From contig NZ_FOPS01000009.1 in the NCBI RefSeq assembly GCF_900113545.1, positions 1 through 64,000 of the forward strand: a DNA stretch of 64,000 bases. The letters run 5' to 3'. This DNA is from Neisseria elongata subsp. elongata (GTDB lineage Bacteria > Pseudomonadota > Gammaproteobacteria > Burkholderiales > Neisseriaceae). Of this stretch, positions 34,511 through 44,931 are shown piece after piece. The translations under genes were made by a program, and so were the position numbers. The notes beneath the pieces are model-generated. The model made no database searches, had not been told where the DNA came from, and worked only from the letters and a program-made list of their open reading frames with translations. Position 1 is the stretch's first letter. Every line of letters begins with the position of its first letter.

Positions 34511-35986
34511 TTATTTCTTCTTATCGTTGCCTTGCAGTTTTTTCACGCTGACCGGCCGTTTTTTCAGTTTTTTCACCCGTTGTTTGTCTTCTTTCCGTTC
34601 TTCCCTTTTGGCGATACGGTTACTTAATGCCACTCGGCGGGGCGGCTGTTTTTTCGGTTTGACGGTTTCTTCCTCATAGGGATTCTCGCCGACATTGTAT
34701 TGAATCCGAAGCGGCGTACCTTGCAAATTAAAAGCCTTGCGGAAGGTTTGCGTCAGGTAGCGCGTATAGCTGTCGGGAATGTGCTGCAAAGAGTTGCCGT
34801 GGATGACGATGACGGGCGGATTCATGCCGCCTTGGTGGGCATAGCGCATTTTCGGGCGCACCAAACCCGCGCGCGCAGGCTGCTGGCGTTCGATGGCGGA
34901 TTGCAAAACTCGGGTAATTTTCGGCGTCGGCATTTTGATAAACGCCGCATCATAGGCCGCCTGAATGCTGTCAAACAATCCGTCGATCCCGCGCTCTTTC
35001 AGTGCGGAAATATAGTGGAACTTCGCAAAATCAAGGAAATAGAGTTTACGGGCAATGTCGCGCTTAATGTCGTTACGCCGTTCCTCGGAAATACCGTCCC
35101 ATTTGTTCACTGCGATGACGAGTGCGCGGCCTGCTTCCAATGCGAAGCCTGCAATGGTCGCGTCTTGGTCGGCGATGTCCTGTTGCGCGTCCAATACCAA
35201 AACGGCAACGTTTGCGGCTTCCACCGCCTGCATGGCTTTGATGACGGAAAACTTCTCCACCGCTTCGTCTACCTTGCCGCGCCGGCGCACACCTGCGGTG
35301 TCGATAATGGTAAAAGGTTTGCCTTCGCGTTCAAAATCGATATGGATACTGTCGCGCGTTGTGCCGGCCATATCGAAAGCAATTACGCGCTCCTCGCCCA
35401 GTATGGCGTTTACCAATGTGGATTTGCCGACGTTCGGCCTACCGATAACGGCAAAAACGGGATGTTTGACTTCGTTGCTTTCTTCTTTGGCATCGGGGAA
35501 GTGTTCCAACACTTTCTCAATCAGGTGATACACACCGTCACCGTGCGCGCCGGAAATCACATGCGGTTCGCCCAACGCCAGTTCGTAAAACTCGGCGGCC
35601 AGGACATCGTGGCGGCCGCCTTCGCCTTTATTGACCGCCAAATACACCGGACGCGGACTTTGGCGCAGGCGGTCGGCAATGATTTTGTCTTGCGGCGTCA
35701 AACCGGTACGCGCATCCACCAGGAAGACGACGGCATCGGCTTCATCTACGGCCTGCAGGGTTTGTTTGGCCATTTCGTGCAGGATGCCGCTGTCCACGAC
35801 AGGCTCGAAACCGCCGGTATCGATAACCAGATAGGGTTTGCTGCCCAAACGGCCGTGACCGTAGTGGCGGTCGCGCGTGAGACCGGGCAAATCATGCACC
35901 AATGCGTCTTTGGTGCGGGTTAAGCGGTTGAACAAGGTGGATTTGCCGACGTTCGGCCGGCCGACCAGTGCGATGGTGGGTTTCAT
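34511..35986 (-). CDS. der: Ribosome biogenesis GTPase Der (EngA)
   Basis: A 491-residue protein with two tandem GTPase domains: [14 protein letters not shown] near residue 8 and [14 protein letters not shown] near residue 180, each with a DTxG and an NK(G/W)(E/D) box, plus a C-terminal KH-like domain ([16 protein letters not shown]). Needed for 50S assembly. The C-terminus is a basic tail ([20 protein letters not shown]). Last gene of the hisS-yfgM-der order. bamB, which usually precedes it, is absent. Confidence 0.97.
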   Translation of the reverse strand: MKPTIALVGRPNVGKSTLFNRLTRTKDALVHDLPGLTRDRHYGHGRLGSKPYLVIDTGGFEPVVDSGILHEMAKQTLQAVDEADAVVFLVDARTGLTPQDKIIADRLRQSPRPVYLAVNKGEGGRHDVLAAEFYELALGEPHVISGAHGDGVYHLIEKVLEHFPDAKEESNEVKHPVFAVIGRPNVGKSTLVNAILGEERVIAFDMAGTTRDSIHIDFEREGKPFTIIDTAGVRRRGKVDEAVEKFSVIKAMQAVEAANVAVLVLDAQQDIADQDATIAGFALEAGRALVIAVNKWDGISEERRNDIKRDIARKLYFLDFAKFHYISALKERGIDGLFDSIQAAYDAAFIKMPTPKITRVLQSAIERQQPARAGLVRPKMRYAHQGGMNPPVIVIHGNSLQHIPDSYTRYLTQTFRKAFNLQGTPLRIQYNVGENPYEEETVKPKKQPPRRVALSNRIAKREERKEDKQRVKKLKKRPVSVKKLQGNDKKK

Positions 35987-36159
35987 AATACTGTTTCCTT
36001 TTACCGTCGGACGAAAGCGGCGGCGGGAGGTGATGGGGACAGGCTACCGTTTGGATTTTTATCAAAACGGTTGTTCCAAGCTTTGCCCGACTGTTCTATC
36101 AGCATCATCGGCAATTCTTAATCTGAGGAATATAAAGCCTGAAATCAGTCGGATAACTT

Positions 36160-36202
36160 CAGGCCGTCTGAAAAAAGACTGACGTTTTTTCAGACGGCCT
36201 CA
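36160..36202. terminator. DUS-pair terminator between der and the YfgM-like gene
   Basis: CAGGCCGTCTGAAAAAAG and TTTTTTCAGACGGCCTC. It lies in the 284-bp gap where other bacteria have bamB. Confidence 0.7.
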
Positions 36203-36270
36203 AAGCTTTAAGCAAGCGGTTTCTTTTGCCTGTGAGGGCAATTTTCCTGTCGTTTCAAAATAATGTCAGC

Positions 36271-36900
36271 CTATCTCAATTCGTCTGCCTTCAGTTGCAG
36301 CAATTGGAGGCCGGGGGCGTCTTGTACCGTTTTGGCAAGTGCTTGTTCATAAACTGCCAGTGCTTCTTTATTTTTACCTTGCGCATAAAGCACATCGCCC
36401 TGAGTTTCCAAAATTAGGGCTTCAAAGGCTGCATCAACCGGCATTTTCAATGTGGCCAAGGCTGCGTCGTATTTCTTCTGCTGCAGCTGCACGGTTGCCA
36501 GCCTTTGGATAGCCAGTGCACGGACAAAGGGGATTTGCTGGTTTTGCAATACCCAATTCAATTGCTTTTCCGCCGCTTCATACTGTCCTTGGTCGAACAG
36601 GTCGGCAGCCACCATCATGGTTGCCTGCGCGGAAGAGATGCTGTCAGGATAGTTTTGCTGGAGGATGGACAAATCCGCCTGCAATGCCTGTTTATCCTGG
36701 CTGGCCTTGGCTTTTTCGACTAATCCTGCCAAGGCGGTGGCGGCTTCTTCGTTTTTCGTCTTTATATGGCCTTGGTAAAGCACCCAGCCCAAATAAACCA
36801 ATGAGGCCAATAATAAAACCGCGAACAGCCAACGCCCCTTGCTGCGCCAAAAATATTTGAAATTCTCAAGTTCTTGCTGATCATCCAAGTGTGCTGCCAT
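36271..36900 (-). CDS. YfgM-family tetratricopeptide membrane protein
   Basis: A 209-residue single-pass protein. A short cytoplasmic start (MAAHLDDQQELENFKYFWRS) is followed by one membrane helix (WLFAVLLLASLVYLGWVLY) and periplasmic TPR-like repeats (QGQYEAAEKQL, QKKYDAALATL, GKNKEALAVYEQAL). YfgM of E. coli is an ancillary SecYEG-linked chaperone. The gene starts directly after hisS, whose stop it touches, so the two are coupled. The position next to hisS supports the assignment. Confidence 0.9.
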   Translation of the reverse strand: MAAHLDDQQELENFKYFWRSKGRWLFAVLLLASLVYLGWVLYQGHIKTKNEEAATALAGLVEKAKASQDKQALQADLSILQQNYPDSISSAQATMMVAADLFDQGQYEAAEKQLNWVLQNQQIPFVRALAIQRLATVQLQQKKYDAALATLKMPVDAAFEALILETQGDVLYAQGKNKEALAVYEQALAKTVQDAPGLQLLQLKADELR

Positions 36901-38193
36901 TTATGTATTCTTCCATTGTGTTAATAAGGCGGTCAGTTCGGCCGAGGCAATGGTTTGCTGGCCGAACTGCCCTTGCAGGTCTTTCACGGTGGCCGTGCCG
37001 TTTTCCGCTTCGTCCCCCCCTACAATCAGGGCAAAACGCGCACCGCTGGCATCGGCCTTTTTCATTTGGTTTTTCAAGCTCTGATTGCCGCAGTGCTGCA
37101 ATACGTTGAATCCGGCGGCACGCAGTCGGGAGGCGTAGTTTATGGCTGCTTCCAAACCTTCTTCCTGTTGCATGACATATATATCGGGGGCCACATCGGT
37201 TTTCAGACGGCCGTATTCGTGCACTAGAAGCAGCAGGCGTTCGATACCCATGGCAAAACCGATTGCAGGGACATCTTTGCCGCCCAGCTCGCCTATCAGC
37301 CCGTTATAACGGCCGCCACCGCAAACAGTGGCCTGCGCGCCGAGTTTGTCGGTCGTCCATTCGAACACGGTCAGATTGTAATAGTCCAAACCGCGAACCA
37401 AACGGGGATTTTCCACATAGGCAATGCCCAAAACATCCAAAAGCCGTTTGAATCCGTTGTAATGCGCCAATGATTCTTCGCCCAAATAATCGAGCAAACG
37501 CGGAGCTTGATTGCAAACAGCCTGCAAATCGGGATTTTTGCTGTCCAAAACACGCAAAGGATTGGTTTTCAGACGGCGTTTGCTGTCTTCATCCAATATA
37601 GCTTCATGCTGTTGGAGATAGGCAACCAGCGCACTGCGGTGAGCGGCACGCTCTTCCTTGTTGCCCAAATTGTTGATTTCCAAAGTCAGGAAGTCCGAAA
37701 TTCCCAGTTCACGCCACAAATCGGCACACATGGCAATCATTTCGGCATCGACATCGGGGCCGTCGAACCCCAAAGCTTCCACGCCGACCTGATGAAACTG
37801 ACGGTAACGGCCTTTCTGCGGCCGTTCGCGGCGGAACATCGGCCCCATATACCATAGCTTTTGCGGGCTGTTGTACAGCAGATTGTGTTCGACCACCGCA
37901 CGCAGGCAGGAAGCCGTTCCCTCGGGGCGCAGGCTTAAACTGAGCGTATCGTTGGAATCGGAAAAGGTATACATTTCTTTGCCGACCACGTCGGTTTCTT
38001 CGCCGATTGAACGCACAAACAATCCTGTTTGTTCCAAAATAGGCGTACGGATTTGGCTGTAACCGAAACGGCGCGTCCATTTGCCGACCACATCTTCAAA
38101 CGCCTGCCAGAAAGCACTGGTCAGCTTGAAATCCTTCTGTTCCAGCGGCAACAAATCATTCATGCCTTTCACGGCTTGGATTTTCTGTCCCAT
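36901..38193 (-). CDS. hisS: Histidyl-tRNA synthetase
   Basis: A 430-residue class II aminoacyl-tRNA synthetase. Motif 2 includes [19 protein letters not shown], HisA motif [14 protein letters not shown], motif 3 [11 protein letters not shown], and a C-terminal anticodon-binding domain ([20 protein letters not shown]). Full length. Start ATG 38193 with upstream AGAGAA. Operon order ispG, hypothetical, hisS, yfgM-like. Confidence 0.97.
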   Translation of the reverse strand: MGQKIQAVKGMNDLLPLEQKDFKLTSAFWQAFEDVVGKWTRRFGYSQIRTPILEQTGLFVRSIGEETDVVGKEMYTFSDSNDTLSLSLRPEGTASCLRAVVEHNLLYNSPQKLWYMGPMFRRERPQKGRYRQFHQVGVEALGFDGPDVDAEMIAMCADLWRELGISDFLTLEINNLGNKEERAAHRSALVAYLQQHEAILDEDSKRRLKTNPLRVLDSKNPDLQAVCNQAPRLLDYLGEESLAHYNGFKRLLDVLGIAYVENPRLVRGLDYYNLTVFEWTTDKLGAQATVCGGGRYNGLIGELGGKDVPAIGFAMGIERLLLLVHEYGRLKTDVAPDIYVMQQEEGLEAAINYASRLRAAGFNVLQHCGNQSLKNQMKKADASGARFALIVGGDEAENGTATVKDLQGQFGQQTIASAELTALLTQWKNT

Positions 38194-38216
38194 TGTTCTC
38201 TTTCTCTATATAACGG

Positions 38217-38257
38217 TTTTCAGACGGCCTTCTAACTGCCTAGGCCGTCTGAAATGA
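38217..38257. repeat. Outward-facing DUS pair upstream of hisS
   Basis: TTTTCAGACGGCC and GGCCGTCTGAAA are arranged as a hairpin but without a T-run, so it is an inverted DUS repeat, not a clear terminator. Confidence 0.5.
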
Positions 38258-38273
38258 TTTGTTCGGCTGTGCC

Positions 38274-38648
38274 TCAATTTTGAAATTGGCGCAGCATACT
38301 GCCTGACAATTGTAAAAACTGGCGGTATTTATCAGACTCTTCGACCTTGCCCCGATCCAAACTGATATTAACTAAAACCCCTGCCTTATTGCCGTACAGT
38401 ACGATATTTTCGATTCCGTAACCTCCGTCAATCGGTATGATGAAGGCCTGCAACATTTCCCCGGACGGTAGGTTTTGCAAAATAATGCTTTTCTTTACCC
38501 CCGGCGGCAAATCGGCCCCGACAAATTGAAACGGATTACGCAGGGCATCATTTACGCCCTGATAGGTATAGATAAAAATTTGGTGTTTCAATTGCGGATT
38601 GTTTTGCAAATACAACCGCAGTAAGAGTTCCCGTAAATCTTGATTCAT
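38274..38648 (-). CDS. Conserved hypothetical protein between ispG and hisS
   Basis: A 124-residue soluble protein with no recognised motif (start MNQDLRELLLRLYLQNNPQL, end LRQFQN). It has no signal peptide and no membrane helix. It lies in the ispG-hisS operon, 26 bases after the ispG stop. Function unknown. Confidence 0.75.
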   Translation of the reverse strand: MNQDLRELLLRLYLQNNPQLKHQIFIYTYQGVNDALRNPFQFVGADLPPGVKKSIILQNLPSGEMLQAFIIPIDGGYGIENIVLYGNKAGVLVNISLDRGKVEESDKYRQFLQLSGSMLRQFQN

Positions 38649-38674
38649 TTTATTTTTACTAACATTTTTAAAAA

Positions 38675-39943
38675 TTAGGCCGTCTGAATCGGAATAACGC
38701 GTCGGTAGTCTCTCTTTTTACCGCCCTCTCCATAATTAACTTCTACATATTCGCGCACGATGGCCAAAAATTCGGCAGCCATATTATCGCCCTTTAACGT
38801 AACTTTGCGTTCGCCATCAACATAGACTGGCGCAATCGGCGTTTCTCCCGTCCCAGGCAGGCTGATGCCGATATCGGCGAGTTTGCTTTCACCCGGCCCG
38901 TTTACCACGCAGCCCATCACAGCCACATTCAGATTTTCCACACCGGGATACTGTAATCGCCAAACCGCCATTTGGTCACGCAAATATTGTTGAATATCAC
39001 GCGCCAACTCCTGAAATACAGTGCTGGTCGTACGACCGCAACCCGGACACGCAGTAACCATGGGCGTAAACGAACGCAGACCCATGGTTTGCAGGATTTC
39101 TTGCGCTACTACCACTTCTTTCGTACGCGAAGCACCGGGTTCGGGCGTTAAAGAAATACGGATGGTATCGCCGATGCCTTCTTGCAATAACACAGACAAT
39201 GCCGCAGTTGAAGCCACGATACCTTTGCTACCCATGCCCGCTTCAGTCAAGCCCAAATGCAGCGGATAACTGCAACGGGCAGCCAATTCACGGTATACCT
39301 GAATCAAATCCTGCACTGCGCTGACTTTGCAAGACAAAATAATCTTATTTTCCGGCAAACCCAAATCAACTGCCTTCTGGGCTGATTCCAATGCAGAAAC
39401 AATCAGGGCTTCCTTCATGATTTCTTCCGGCGTTTTCGGATTGGCGGAAGCTAAATTCGCATCCATCATCCTCTTGGCCAAACTCTGATCCAACGAGCCC
39501 CAATTCACACCGATACGCACAGCCTTGCCATATTCAGCGGCCGTACGAATTAAAAAAGCAAATTTTTCATCACCTTTTGAGCCCTTACCGACGTTACCCG
39601 GATTGATACGGTATTTTGATAGGGCTTTGGCACAATCAGGAAATTCCGCCAACAGGCGTTCGCCGTTAAAATGGAAATCTCCTATTAACGGAGTGTTGCA
39701 ACCCATATCGTCCAAACGCTGACGGATTTCAGCCACTTTAGCAGCAGATTCTGGATTATTAACAGTAATCCGCACCATTTCCGAACCGGCTTCACTGAGT
39801 TCCTTTACCTGTAAAGCAGTGGCTTGGGCATCTGCCGTGTCTGTGTTGGTCATCGATTGGACAATGACGGGCGAGTCCGAACCAACACTAACATGATCAA
39901 TTTGTACTTGATGGGTAGGACGGCGCAGTATTTGTGTGTTCAT
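38675..39943 (-). CDS. ispG: 4-hydroxy-3-methylbut-2-enyl diphosphate synthase (GcpE)
   Basis: A 422-residue iron-sulfur enzyme of the MEP isoprenoid pathway converting MEcPP to HMBPP. The TIM-barrel part shows [19 protein letters not shown] and [11 protein letters not shown]. The 4Fe-4S cysteines lie in TACPGCGRT and [14 protein letters not shown]. Start ATG 39943, 6 bases after the rodZ stop, so tightly linked. Confidence 0.97.
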   Translation of the reverse strand: MNTQILRRPTHQVQIDHVSVGSDSPVIVQSMTNTDTADAQATALQVKELSEAGSEMVRITVNNPESAAKVAEIRQRLDDMGCNTPLIGDFHFNGERLLAEFPDCAKALSKYRINPGNVGKGSKGDEKFAFLIRTAAEYGKAVRIGVNWGSLDQSLAKRMMDANLASANPKTPEEIMKEALIVSALESAQKAVDLGLPENKIILSCKVSAVQDLIQVYRELAARCSYPLHLGLTEAGMGSKGIVASTAALSVLLQEGIGDTIRISLTPEPGASRTKEVVVAQEILQTMGLRSFTPMVTACPGCGRTTSTVFQELARDIQQYLRDQMAVWRLQYPGVENLNVAVMGCVVNGPGESKLADIGISLPGTGETPIAPVYVDGERKVTLKGDNMAAEFLAIVREYVEVNYGEGGKKRDYRRVIPIQTA

Positions 39944-39949
39944 CTGAAT

Positions 39950-40792
39950 TTATTTTCCTGCCGTAAACGAAGCAGTTTTTTTATCAATCATGTGATCGGA
40001 AACTTGAATGTCTTTCGAACCATAACTCACTACAGCACCTTTGGCATAACCGATCCAAACATCATAAGGTTCTTGGCCCGAAAATCTGTGTTCGCTATTT
40101 GCTGGCACAATACTGTTCAACAACTCTTTGCCGGTTTTATCTTTAATGACTAACATAGAACGGTAACGAACCTTAACAACCAGTTCATTTCCAGTTGCAT
40201 TAGCTGAACCTTCATTATCTTGGGACAAAGCCTGCGATGCAGCTGAAGCTCCTGCCGGCATCGGTACAACCGACACATTGCCATTATCAAGGTTTGGCGC
40301 AGCAACTTCTCCCAAACTCACACTTTCCTCGCTACGCGAAGTTTGCTTGGCATTTTCTTCTTTGGATTTTCCCTGCCAGATATACACACCAGCAATAATT
40401 ATAGCAATTGCAATAACACCAAAAATCCATGTTGGAAAAGATTTTTCAATTTTTTGATTCTGATAATTCAAAGAACTTGAAGTATTTGGCTCAACGTTAT
40501 AGCTACTCTTACCGGACTGAGGCACGATTCTGTCCAAATGCATTGAAACGGCTTGCTCATCCAAATCCAAAAATCTGCCGTAACTCCTTAAAAATCCTCT
40601 AATAAAGACTCCTTCTGGCATGCCTTCGTAATTGCCGGACTCAAACGCCTCAATCTGCTTTGCCGACAGCTTTAAACGTTCTGCTACCTCTCCGATAGAC
40701 AAACCTTTCTCTTCACGGCCCAATCTTAATATCCGGCCAAATTCCACGGCAGGATCTTGTCCTACAGCCTGATTCTCAGTAGTTTGATTCAT
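39950..40792 (-). CDS. rodZ: RodZ-like cytoskeletal/helix-turn-helix protein
   Basis: A 280-residue protein with an N-terminal HTH (GRILRLGREEKGLSIGEVAE), a single membrane helix near residue 125-145 (WIFGVIAIAIIIAGVYIW) and a C-terminal DUF4115 domain ending DIQVSDHMIDKKTASFTAGK. RodZ links MreB to the membrane and sets cell shape. Rodless coccoid Neisseria still keep this family, where its role is less clear. Located between pilW and ispG as in many proteobacteria. Confidence 0.9.
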   Translation of the reverse strand: MNQTTENQAVGQDPAVEFGRILRLGREEKGLSIGEVAERLKLSAKQIEAFESGNYEGMPEGVFIRGFLRSYGRFLDLDEQAVSMHLDRIVPQSGKSSYNVEPNTSSSLNYQNQKIEKSFPTWIFGVIAIAIIIAGVYIWQGKSKEENAKQTSRSEESVSLGEVAAPNLDNGNVSVVPMPAGASAASQALSQDNEGSANATGNELVVKVRYRSMLVIKDKTGKELLNSIVPANSEHRFSGQEPYDVWIGYAKGAVVSYGSKDIQVSDHMIDKKTASFTAGK

Positions 40793-40796
40793 ATTT

Positions 40797-41555
40797 TTAG
40801 TGCCCTGCTGAAATTGTTTTTAATTCTTCAGAATAAGGGTAATTTGCTCTAATTTGAGCTTCATATTCATATGCAGCCTGTGAATTACCTGAAGCCCGAG
40901 AAAGCTGCCATCCTAATAATAAATCATCAGCGCTCAGTACTTCCATTTGACTCTGGTATTGTCTAAACAACTGATCAGCCTCTTTAATTTGTCCGGCCAA
41001 CATTTTCGTTCTTGCCAACTCCTTACGAATCGGCATGAATGCCGGAGCAGAAGCAAGACCACGTTCCAAATATGCTTGTGCCAATGAGTACTGACCCATT
41101 TTGGCACTACAAATACCCTTATTCATATAAGCAACTTGTGGTGCGGGATATGTAGGATCTGCTAACGCACGATCGAAATAAGGTATTGCGGCATTCGGAT
41201 TATTTAAATAGTTACACAAAAACCATCCATAATTATTATTAATTTCCGCACTATCCGGTTTTAGCCGTAAAGCTTCTCGAAAACTTTCTTCAGCTTTGTC
41301 ATTTACCTTTAAATATTGATAAATTTGCGCACGCATCAACCATGCAATCTCATTCTTATGGTCAGCCTGCAAAGCTTCCTCTATCGTAGTAACGGCTAAT
41401 CTGTAATCTCCCGCACGCATGTATTCAATGGACAATTGTGTCTTGATTCTGGATACTTCTTCAGTACGTTCCTTCTTACTTGGTCTTTTCAATTCGGTAC
41501 TTTTACACGCACTCAATGCACAAGCAAGCAAAACTGCAATCCATAAATTCTTCAT
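40797..41555 (-). CDS. pilW: Type IV pilus biogenesis/stability lipoprotein PilW
   Basis: A 252-residue TPR lipoprotein needed for secretin PilQ stability and pilus biogenesis. Signal II peptide MKNLWIAVLLACALSACKS with lipobox LSAC. At least three TPR units follow (GDYRLAVTTIEEALQADHKN, DKAEESFREALRLKP, NPNAAIPYFDRAL). A GTG at 41564 could add three residues, but the ATG at 41555 follows GAGGTG at proper spacing. Pili also serve the DNA uptake that DUS supports. Confidence 0.95.
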   Translation of the reverse strand: MKNLWIAVLLACALSACKSTELKRPSKKERTEEVSRIKTQLSIEYMRAGDYRLAVTTIEEALQADHKNEIAWLMRAQIYQYLKVNDKAEESFREALRLKPDSAEINNNYGWFLCNYLNNPNAAIPYFDRALADPTYPAPQVAYMNKGICSAKMGQYSLAQAYLERGLASAPAFMPIRKELARTKMLAGQIKEADQLFRQYQSQMEVLSADDLLLGWQLSRASGNSQAAYEYEAQIRANYPYSEELKTISAGH

Positions 41556-41565
41556 AACTTCCACC

Positions 41566-42654
41566 TCATTGCTGAATCAATAGCTGATGCCATTTTTGTT
41601 GGCGGCGTGTTTTATCTTGTACTTGGCCGGCTAATTGGCCACAAGCAGCATCAATATCATCACCTCGTGTTTTCCGTACAGTCACAACCAACCCGGCCTG
41701 CTGCAAAATATCGCGGAAAATCCGTATATTTTCACTAGAGGAACGCTCATAGCCTGAATTAGGGAACGGATTAAAAGGGATTAGATTAAATTTGCAAGGT
41801 ACATCACGGACTAAATCCAATAATTCACGCGCATGCTCAGCCTTATCATTGATACCGTCCAGCATCACATATTCAAACGTAACAAAATCGCGCGGAGCCT
41901 TAACCAAATAACGTCGACAAGCCGCCATCAAATCTTTCAAAGGATATTTTTTATTAAGCGGCACAATTTGATCCCGCACCTCATCATTGGATGCATGCAG
42001 GGATACGGCAAGAGCCACCGGCATATCCTCTTTGAGCCTATCCATTTGAGGCACCATACCTGAAGTTGAAACCGTTACTCGGCGACGGCTCAAACCGTAT
42101 CCGTGATCATCCAGCATTACGGCTAATGCCCGTACCACATTATCGTAATTTGCTAACGGTTCACCCATGCCCATCATAACGACATTCGAAATCATGCGTT
42201 CGTTTTTGGGTGTGGCTCCCAATGCTTTATTGGCCCACCACAATTGGCCGATAATTTCCGCAGTAGTCAGATTACGGTTAAACCCTTGCCGCCCGGTCGA
42301 ACAAAACGTACACTCCAGAGCACAACCTACTTGAGAAGATATACATAATGTACCTCGGTCCGCCTCCGGGATAAATACAGTTTCTACACCATTACCCGTT
42401 CCGACATCCAACAGCCATTTCCTTGTACCATCTTTTGATTCTTGCGCAGTCATTAGCGCAGGAACTCCAACAATGGCACATTCTTCCAATTTAGCACGCA
42501 ACGATTTGGCCAAATCTGTCATTTCTGCAAAGTCAGCCGCGCCGCCCCAGTGCATCCAGCGCATGACCTGTTTGGCGCGAAACGGTTTTTCCCCCATTTC
42601 GGCAAACCAAGCAGTCAGGCTGTTTAAATCATAATCCAATAAATTTTTTTTCAT
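41566..42654 (-). CDS. rlmN: Dual-specificity rRNA/tRNA (adenine-C2) methyltransferase
   Basis: A 362-residue radical-SAM enzyme that methylates A2503 of 23S rRNA and A37 of some tRNAs. The radical SAM cluster motif is [11 protein letters not shown], followed by [24 protein letters not shown] and the C-terminal catalytic Cys region DIDAACGQL. The start ATG 42654 ([17 protein letters not shown]) matches the family N-terminus. The longer frame to 42708 begins inside a DUS and is unlikely. Confidence 0.95.
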   Translation of the reverse strand: MKKNLLDYDLNSLTAWFAEMGEKPFRAKQVMRWMHWGGAADFAEMTDLAKSLRAKLEECAIVGVPALMTAQESKDGTRKWLLDVGTGNGVETVFIPEADRGTLCISSQVGCALECTFCSTGRQGFNRNLTTAEIIGQLWWANKALGATPKNERMISNVVMMGMGEPLANYDNVVRALAVMLDDHGYGLSRRRVTVSTSGMVPQMDRLKEDMPVALAVSLHASNDEVRDQIVPLNKKYPLKDLMAACRRYLVKAPRDFVTFEYVMLDGINDKAEHARELLDLVRDVPCKFNLIPFNPFPNSGYERSSSENIRIFRDILQQAGLVVTVRKTRGDDIDAACGQLAGQVQDKTRRQQKWHQLLIQQ

Positions 42655-42737
42655 GTATTTCGGCAGGCTTTTCATTAAACCGTTAAAGTTAAAGCCGTCG
42701 CCATGCAAATTTTCAGACGGCCTTACTTTAACAGCCT

Positions 42738-42764
42738 TACTGCCGCCAACTCTGGCGGCAGTAA
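42738..42764. other. GC-rich hairpin between rlmN and ndk
   Basis: ACTGCCGCC-AACTCT-GGCGGCAGT is followed by AAAAA on the plus strand. On the minus strand, where both genes lie, the T-run precedes the hairpin, so it is not a canonical terminator of ndk. It may be an RNA processing or attenuation site. Confidence 0.4.
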
Positions 42765-42786
42765 AAACCTTATTACTAACTATATA

Positions 42787-43212
42787 TTAACGCGGGCAAA
42801 TTTCAGCTTCAGTAAAGAAATATGCAATCTCCAAAGCAGCATTTTCCAAGCTGTCGGAACCATGCACGGCATTTTCTCCAACCGACTCGGCAAAATCAGC
42901 GCGGATAGTTCCGGCGGCAGCTTCTTTAGGATTAGTCGCCCCCATCAATTCGCGATTTTTTGCTACTGCGTCCTCACCTTCAAGTACTTGAATCATCACC
43001 GGACCGCTAATCATAAAATTAACCAGATCCTGAAAAAACGGACGCTCTTTATGAACGGCGTAGAATCCCTCAGCCTCTTCCCTGCTGAGATGCTTCATTT
43101 TTGCCGCCACAATCTTTAGACCATTGTCCTCAAAACGACTATAAATTTTGCCGATAACGTTTTTACCAACTGCATCGGGTTTTATAATAGAAATAGTACG
43201 TTGAATAGTCAT
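42787..43212 (-). CDS. ndk: Nucleoside diphosphate kinase
   Basis: A 141-residue enzyme that balances nucleoside triphosphates. [18 protein letters not shown], the active-site His in [13 protein letters not shown] and the end [10 protein letters not shown] are diagnostic. Start ATG follows AAGGAGAATTGA. First gene of the ndk-rlmN-pilW-rodZ-ispG order seen in gamma- and betaproteobacteria. Confidence 0.97.
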   Translation of the reverse strand: MTIQRTISIIKPDAVGKNVIGKIYSRFEDNGLKIVAAKMKHLSREEAEGFYAVHKERPFFQDLVNFMISGPVMIQVLEGEDAVAKNRELMGATNPKEAAAGTIRADFAESVGENAVHGSDSLENAALEIAYFFTEAEICPR

Positions 43213-43328
43213 TCAATTCTCCTTATAAAAAAACAAACAAACGGCACAGCCTTACCTATTGGCAATGCCGGCGCATTGTAACAAGTTTTTCCGTATTCCG
43301 CCTTATTTGTTGTTTGACTATATACTCA

Positions 43329-44474
43329 TCAAACCGGCTTTCCTAAAGTCAGATGGGGCAGGTTCAAATATTCCTGAGATTGCATTTCGGTTAAACGGCT
43401 GGCCGTACGGACAAATTCTTGCGCAAAATCCCCTTCTACATAAATCTCACCAACAGGTACGTCGCAGGTTGCGCAAAACTTTACGCGATAATCATACATA
43501 ACATCAATCAGCCAAGTCAGGCGACGCGCTTCCGCACGCTCTGTCTGAGATAATTTTTCAATACCGGAAACAAAAATCATCTCGTAATGTTCTGACAAAT
43601 ACAGATAGTCGGCCTGTGAACGCGGCCCGAAACACAACATACGGAAATCAAACCAAATTGCTTTATCCGTCCGTTTTTTACACCGAAGCATCCGTCCGTG
43701 GATTTCTATTTCAGACGGCCTCTCTGCTTGACCTGCCATCACTTGAGTAAACAAATCGGCCAATTTCCTTTCATTCTCGTCGTTTGCGGGAATATAAAAT
43801 ACCTCGGCAGCCGTCAGGGTACGATGCCGGTAATCCTCTCCGCCATCCACATTCAGGATGGTCAATTTCTCTTCAATCAACGCGATGGTTGGCAGGAAAC
43901 TGCTGCGGTTCTGTCCTTGAGGGTATAACTCCGACGGCGCGTAGTTGGATGTCGCCACCAGTACTACGCCTTCGTTAAACAAGTTTTCCAATAATCTTCC
44001 CAAAATCATGGCATCCGCAATATCGCTCACATGAAATTCATCAAAGCACAACACCCGCGTTTCTTTGGCAATCTCTGCAGCCACAGCCTTCAAAGGATTG
44101 GCTTCACTTTTCAATCCTCGCAAACGCTGGTGAATTTCAGCCATAAAAGCATGAAAGTGAACCCGCCGTTTCCGCCGATAAGGAAGGCAGCCATAAAAAG
44201 CATCCATAAGAAAACTTTTACCCCGGCCGACACCACCATAGAAATACAATCCTTTAGGCAGCTGGGGAGAACGCAAGCTCCGACCCAAAAAACGGTTTCT
44301 CTTGCGTTTAAACATCATCAATTCCGTCCACAATCTATCCAAATGCTCGATCGCCCTTGCTTGGGCGGCATCGCGGATAAAGGCGGCCTGCTGTGAAGCA
44401 GCCTGATACCAAGTCAGCGGGCTGTGATTGTGATAAGGGGGAGAAACAAAACGGTTGGAATTTATTTCAGACAT
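43329..44474 (-). CDS. zapE: Cell division ATPase ZapE (AFG1-like)
   Basis: A 381-residue AAA-type ATPase that associates with the division ring. Walker A YFYGGVGRGKSFLMDAF, Walker B VLCFDEFHVSDI and sensor TSNYAPSELYPQGQNR are present. An in-frame DUS encodes part of EIEIHGRM vicinity. Ends HLTLGKPV. Monocistronic, divergent promoter region near the ihfB terminator. Confidence 0.93.
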   Translation of the reverse strand: MSEINSNRFVSPPYHNHSPLTWYQAASQQAAFIRDAAQARAIEHLDRLWTELMMFKRKRNRFLGRSLRSPQLPKGLYFYGGVGRGKSFLMDAFYGCLPYRRKRRVHFHAFMAEIHQRLRGLKSEANPLKAVAAEIAKETRVLCFDEFHVSDIADAMILGRLLENLFNEGVVLVATSNYAPSELYPQGQNRSSFLPTIALIEEKLTILNVDGGEDYRHRTLTAAEVFYIPANDENERKLADLFTQVMAGQAERPSEIEIHGRMLRCKKRTDKAIWFDFRMLCFGPRSQADYLYLSEHYEMIFVSGIEKLSQTERAEARRLTWLIDVMYDYRVKFCATCDVPVGEIYVEGDFAQEFVRTASRLTEMQSQEYLNLPHLTLGKPV

Positions 44475-44563
44475 AACTTTCAGACGGCCTTCTACTCATA
44501 GTATCGGCATTATAATGGATTTACACATAATGTTAAACAAAGTTATCGTTTTAAGCGCACAAA

Positions 44564-44594
44564 TAAAGAGTGCCGCACTTGGCGGCACTCTTTC
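44564..44594 (-). terminator. Intrinsic terminator of ihfB
   Basis: AAAGAGTGCCGC and GCGGCACTCTTT with T-rich trailing DNA on the minus strand. No DUS. Confidence 0.8.
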
Positions 44595-44601
44595 ACAACA
44601 A

Positions 44602-44916
44602 TCACTCGGCTTCGGCAGCCATTGCCCGATCGACTCGTTCGCGCAATTCCTTGCCGGGTTTGAAGTGAGGCACGTATTTCTCAGGTACACTCACTTTATC
44701 ACCCGTTTTCGGATTGCGCCCTTGCCGGGCGGGACGATGGTTTAAGTCGAAACTGCCAAATCCTCGGATTTCTATCCTCTGGCCTCGAGCCAGCGATCTG
44801 GTCATGGTATCAACCAGTATTTTCACGCTGTATTCGACATCTTTGGCCAGCAGGTGCGTACCGTTTTTCTGAGCAAAAACCTCAGCCAAACGAACCATCA
44901 ACTCTGATTTGGTCAT
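44602..44916 (-). CDS. ihfB: Integration host factor beta subunit
   Basis: A 104-residue HU/IHF DNA-bending protein. [15 protein letters not shown], the arm [20 protein letters not shown] with the DNA-intercalating Pro, and GKELRERVD are typical for IhfB. ATG 44916 is chosen over the longer frame because the family starts MTKSEL. Follows rpsA as in most proteobacteria. IHF is known to bind some CREEs. Confidence 0.95.
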   Translation of the reverse strand: MTKSELMVRLAEVFAQKNGTHLLAKDVEYSVKILVDTMTRSLARGQRIEIRGFGSFDLNHRPARQGRNPKTGDKVSVPEKYVPHFKPGKELRERVDRAMAAEAE

Positions 44917-44931
44917 AATTTTGTTCCGCAA

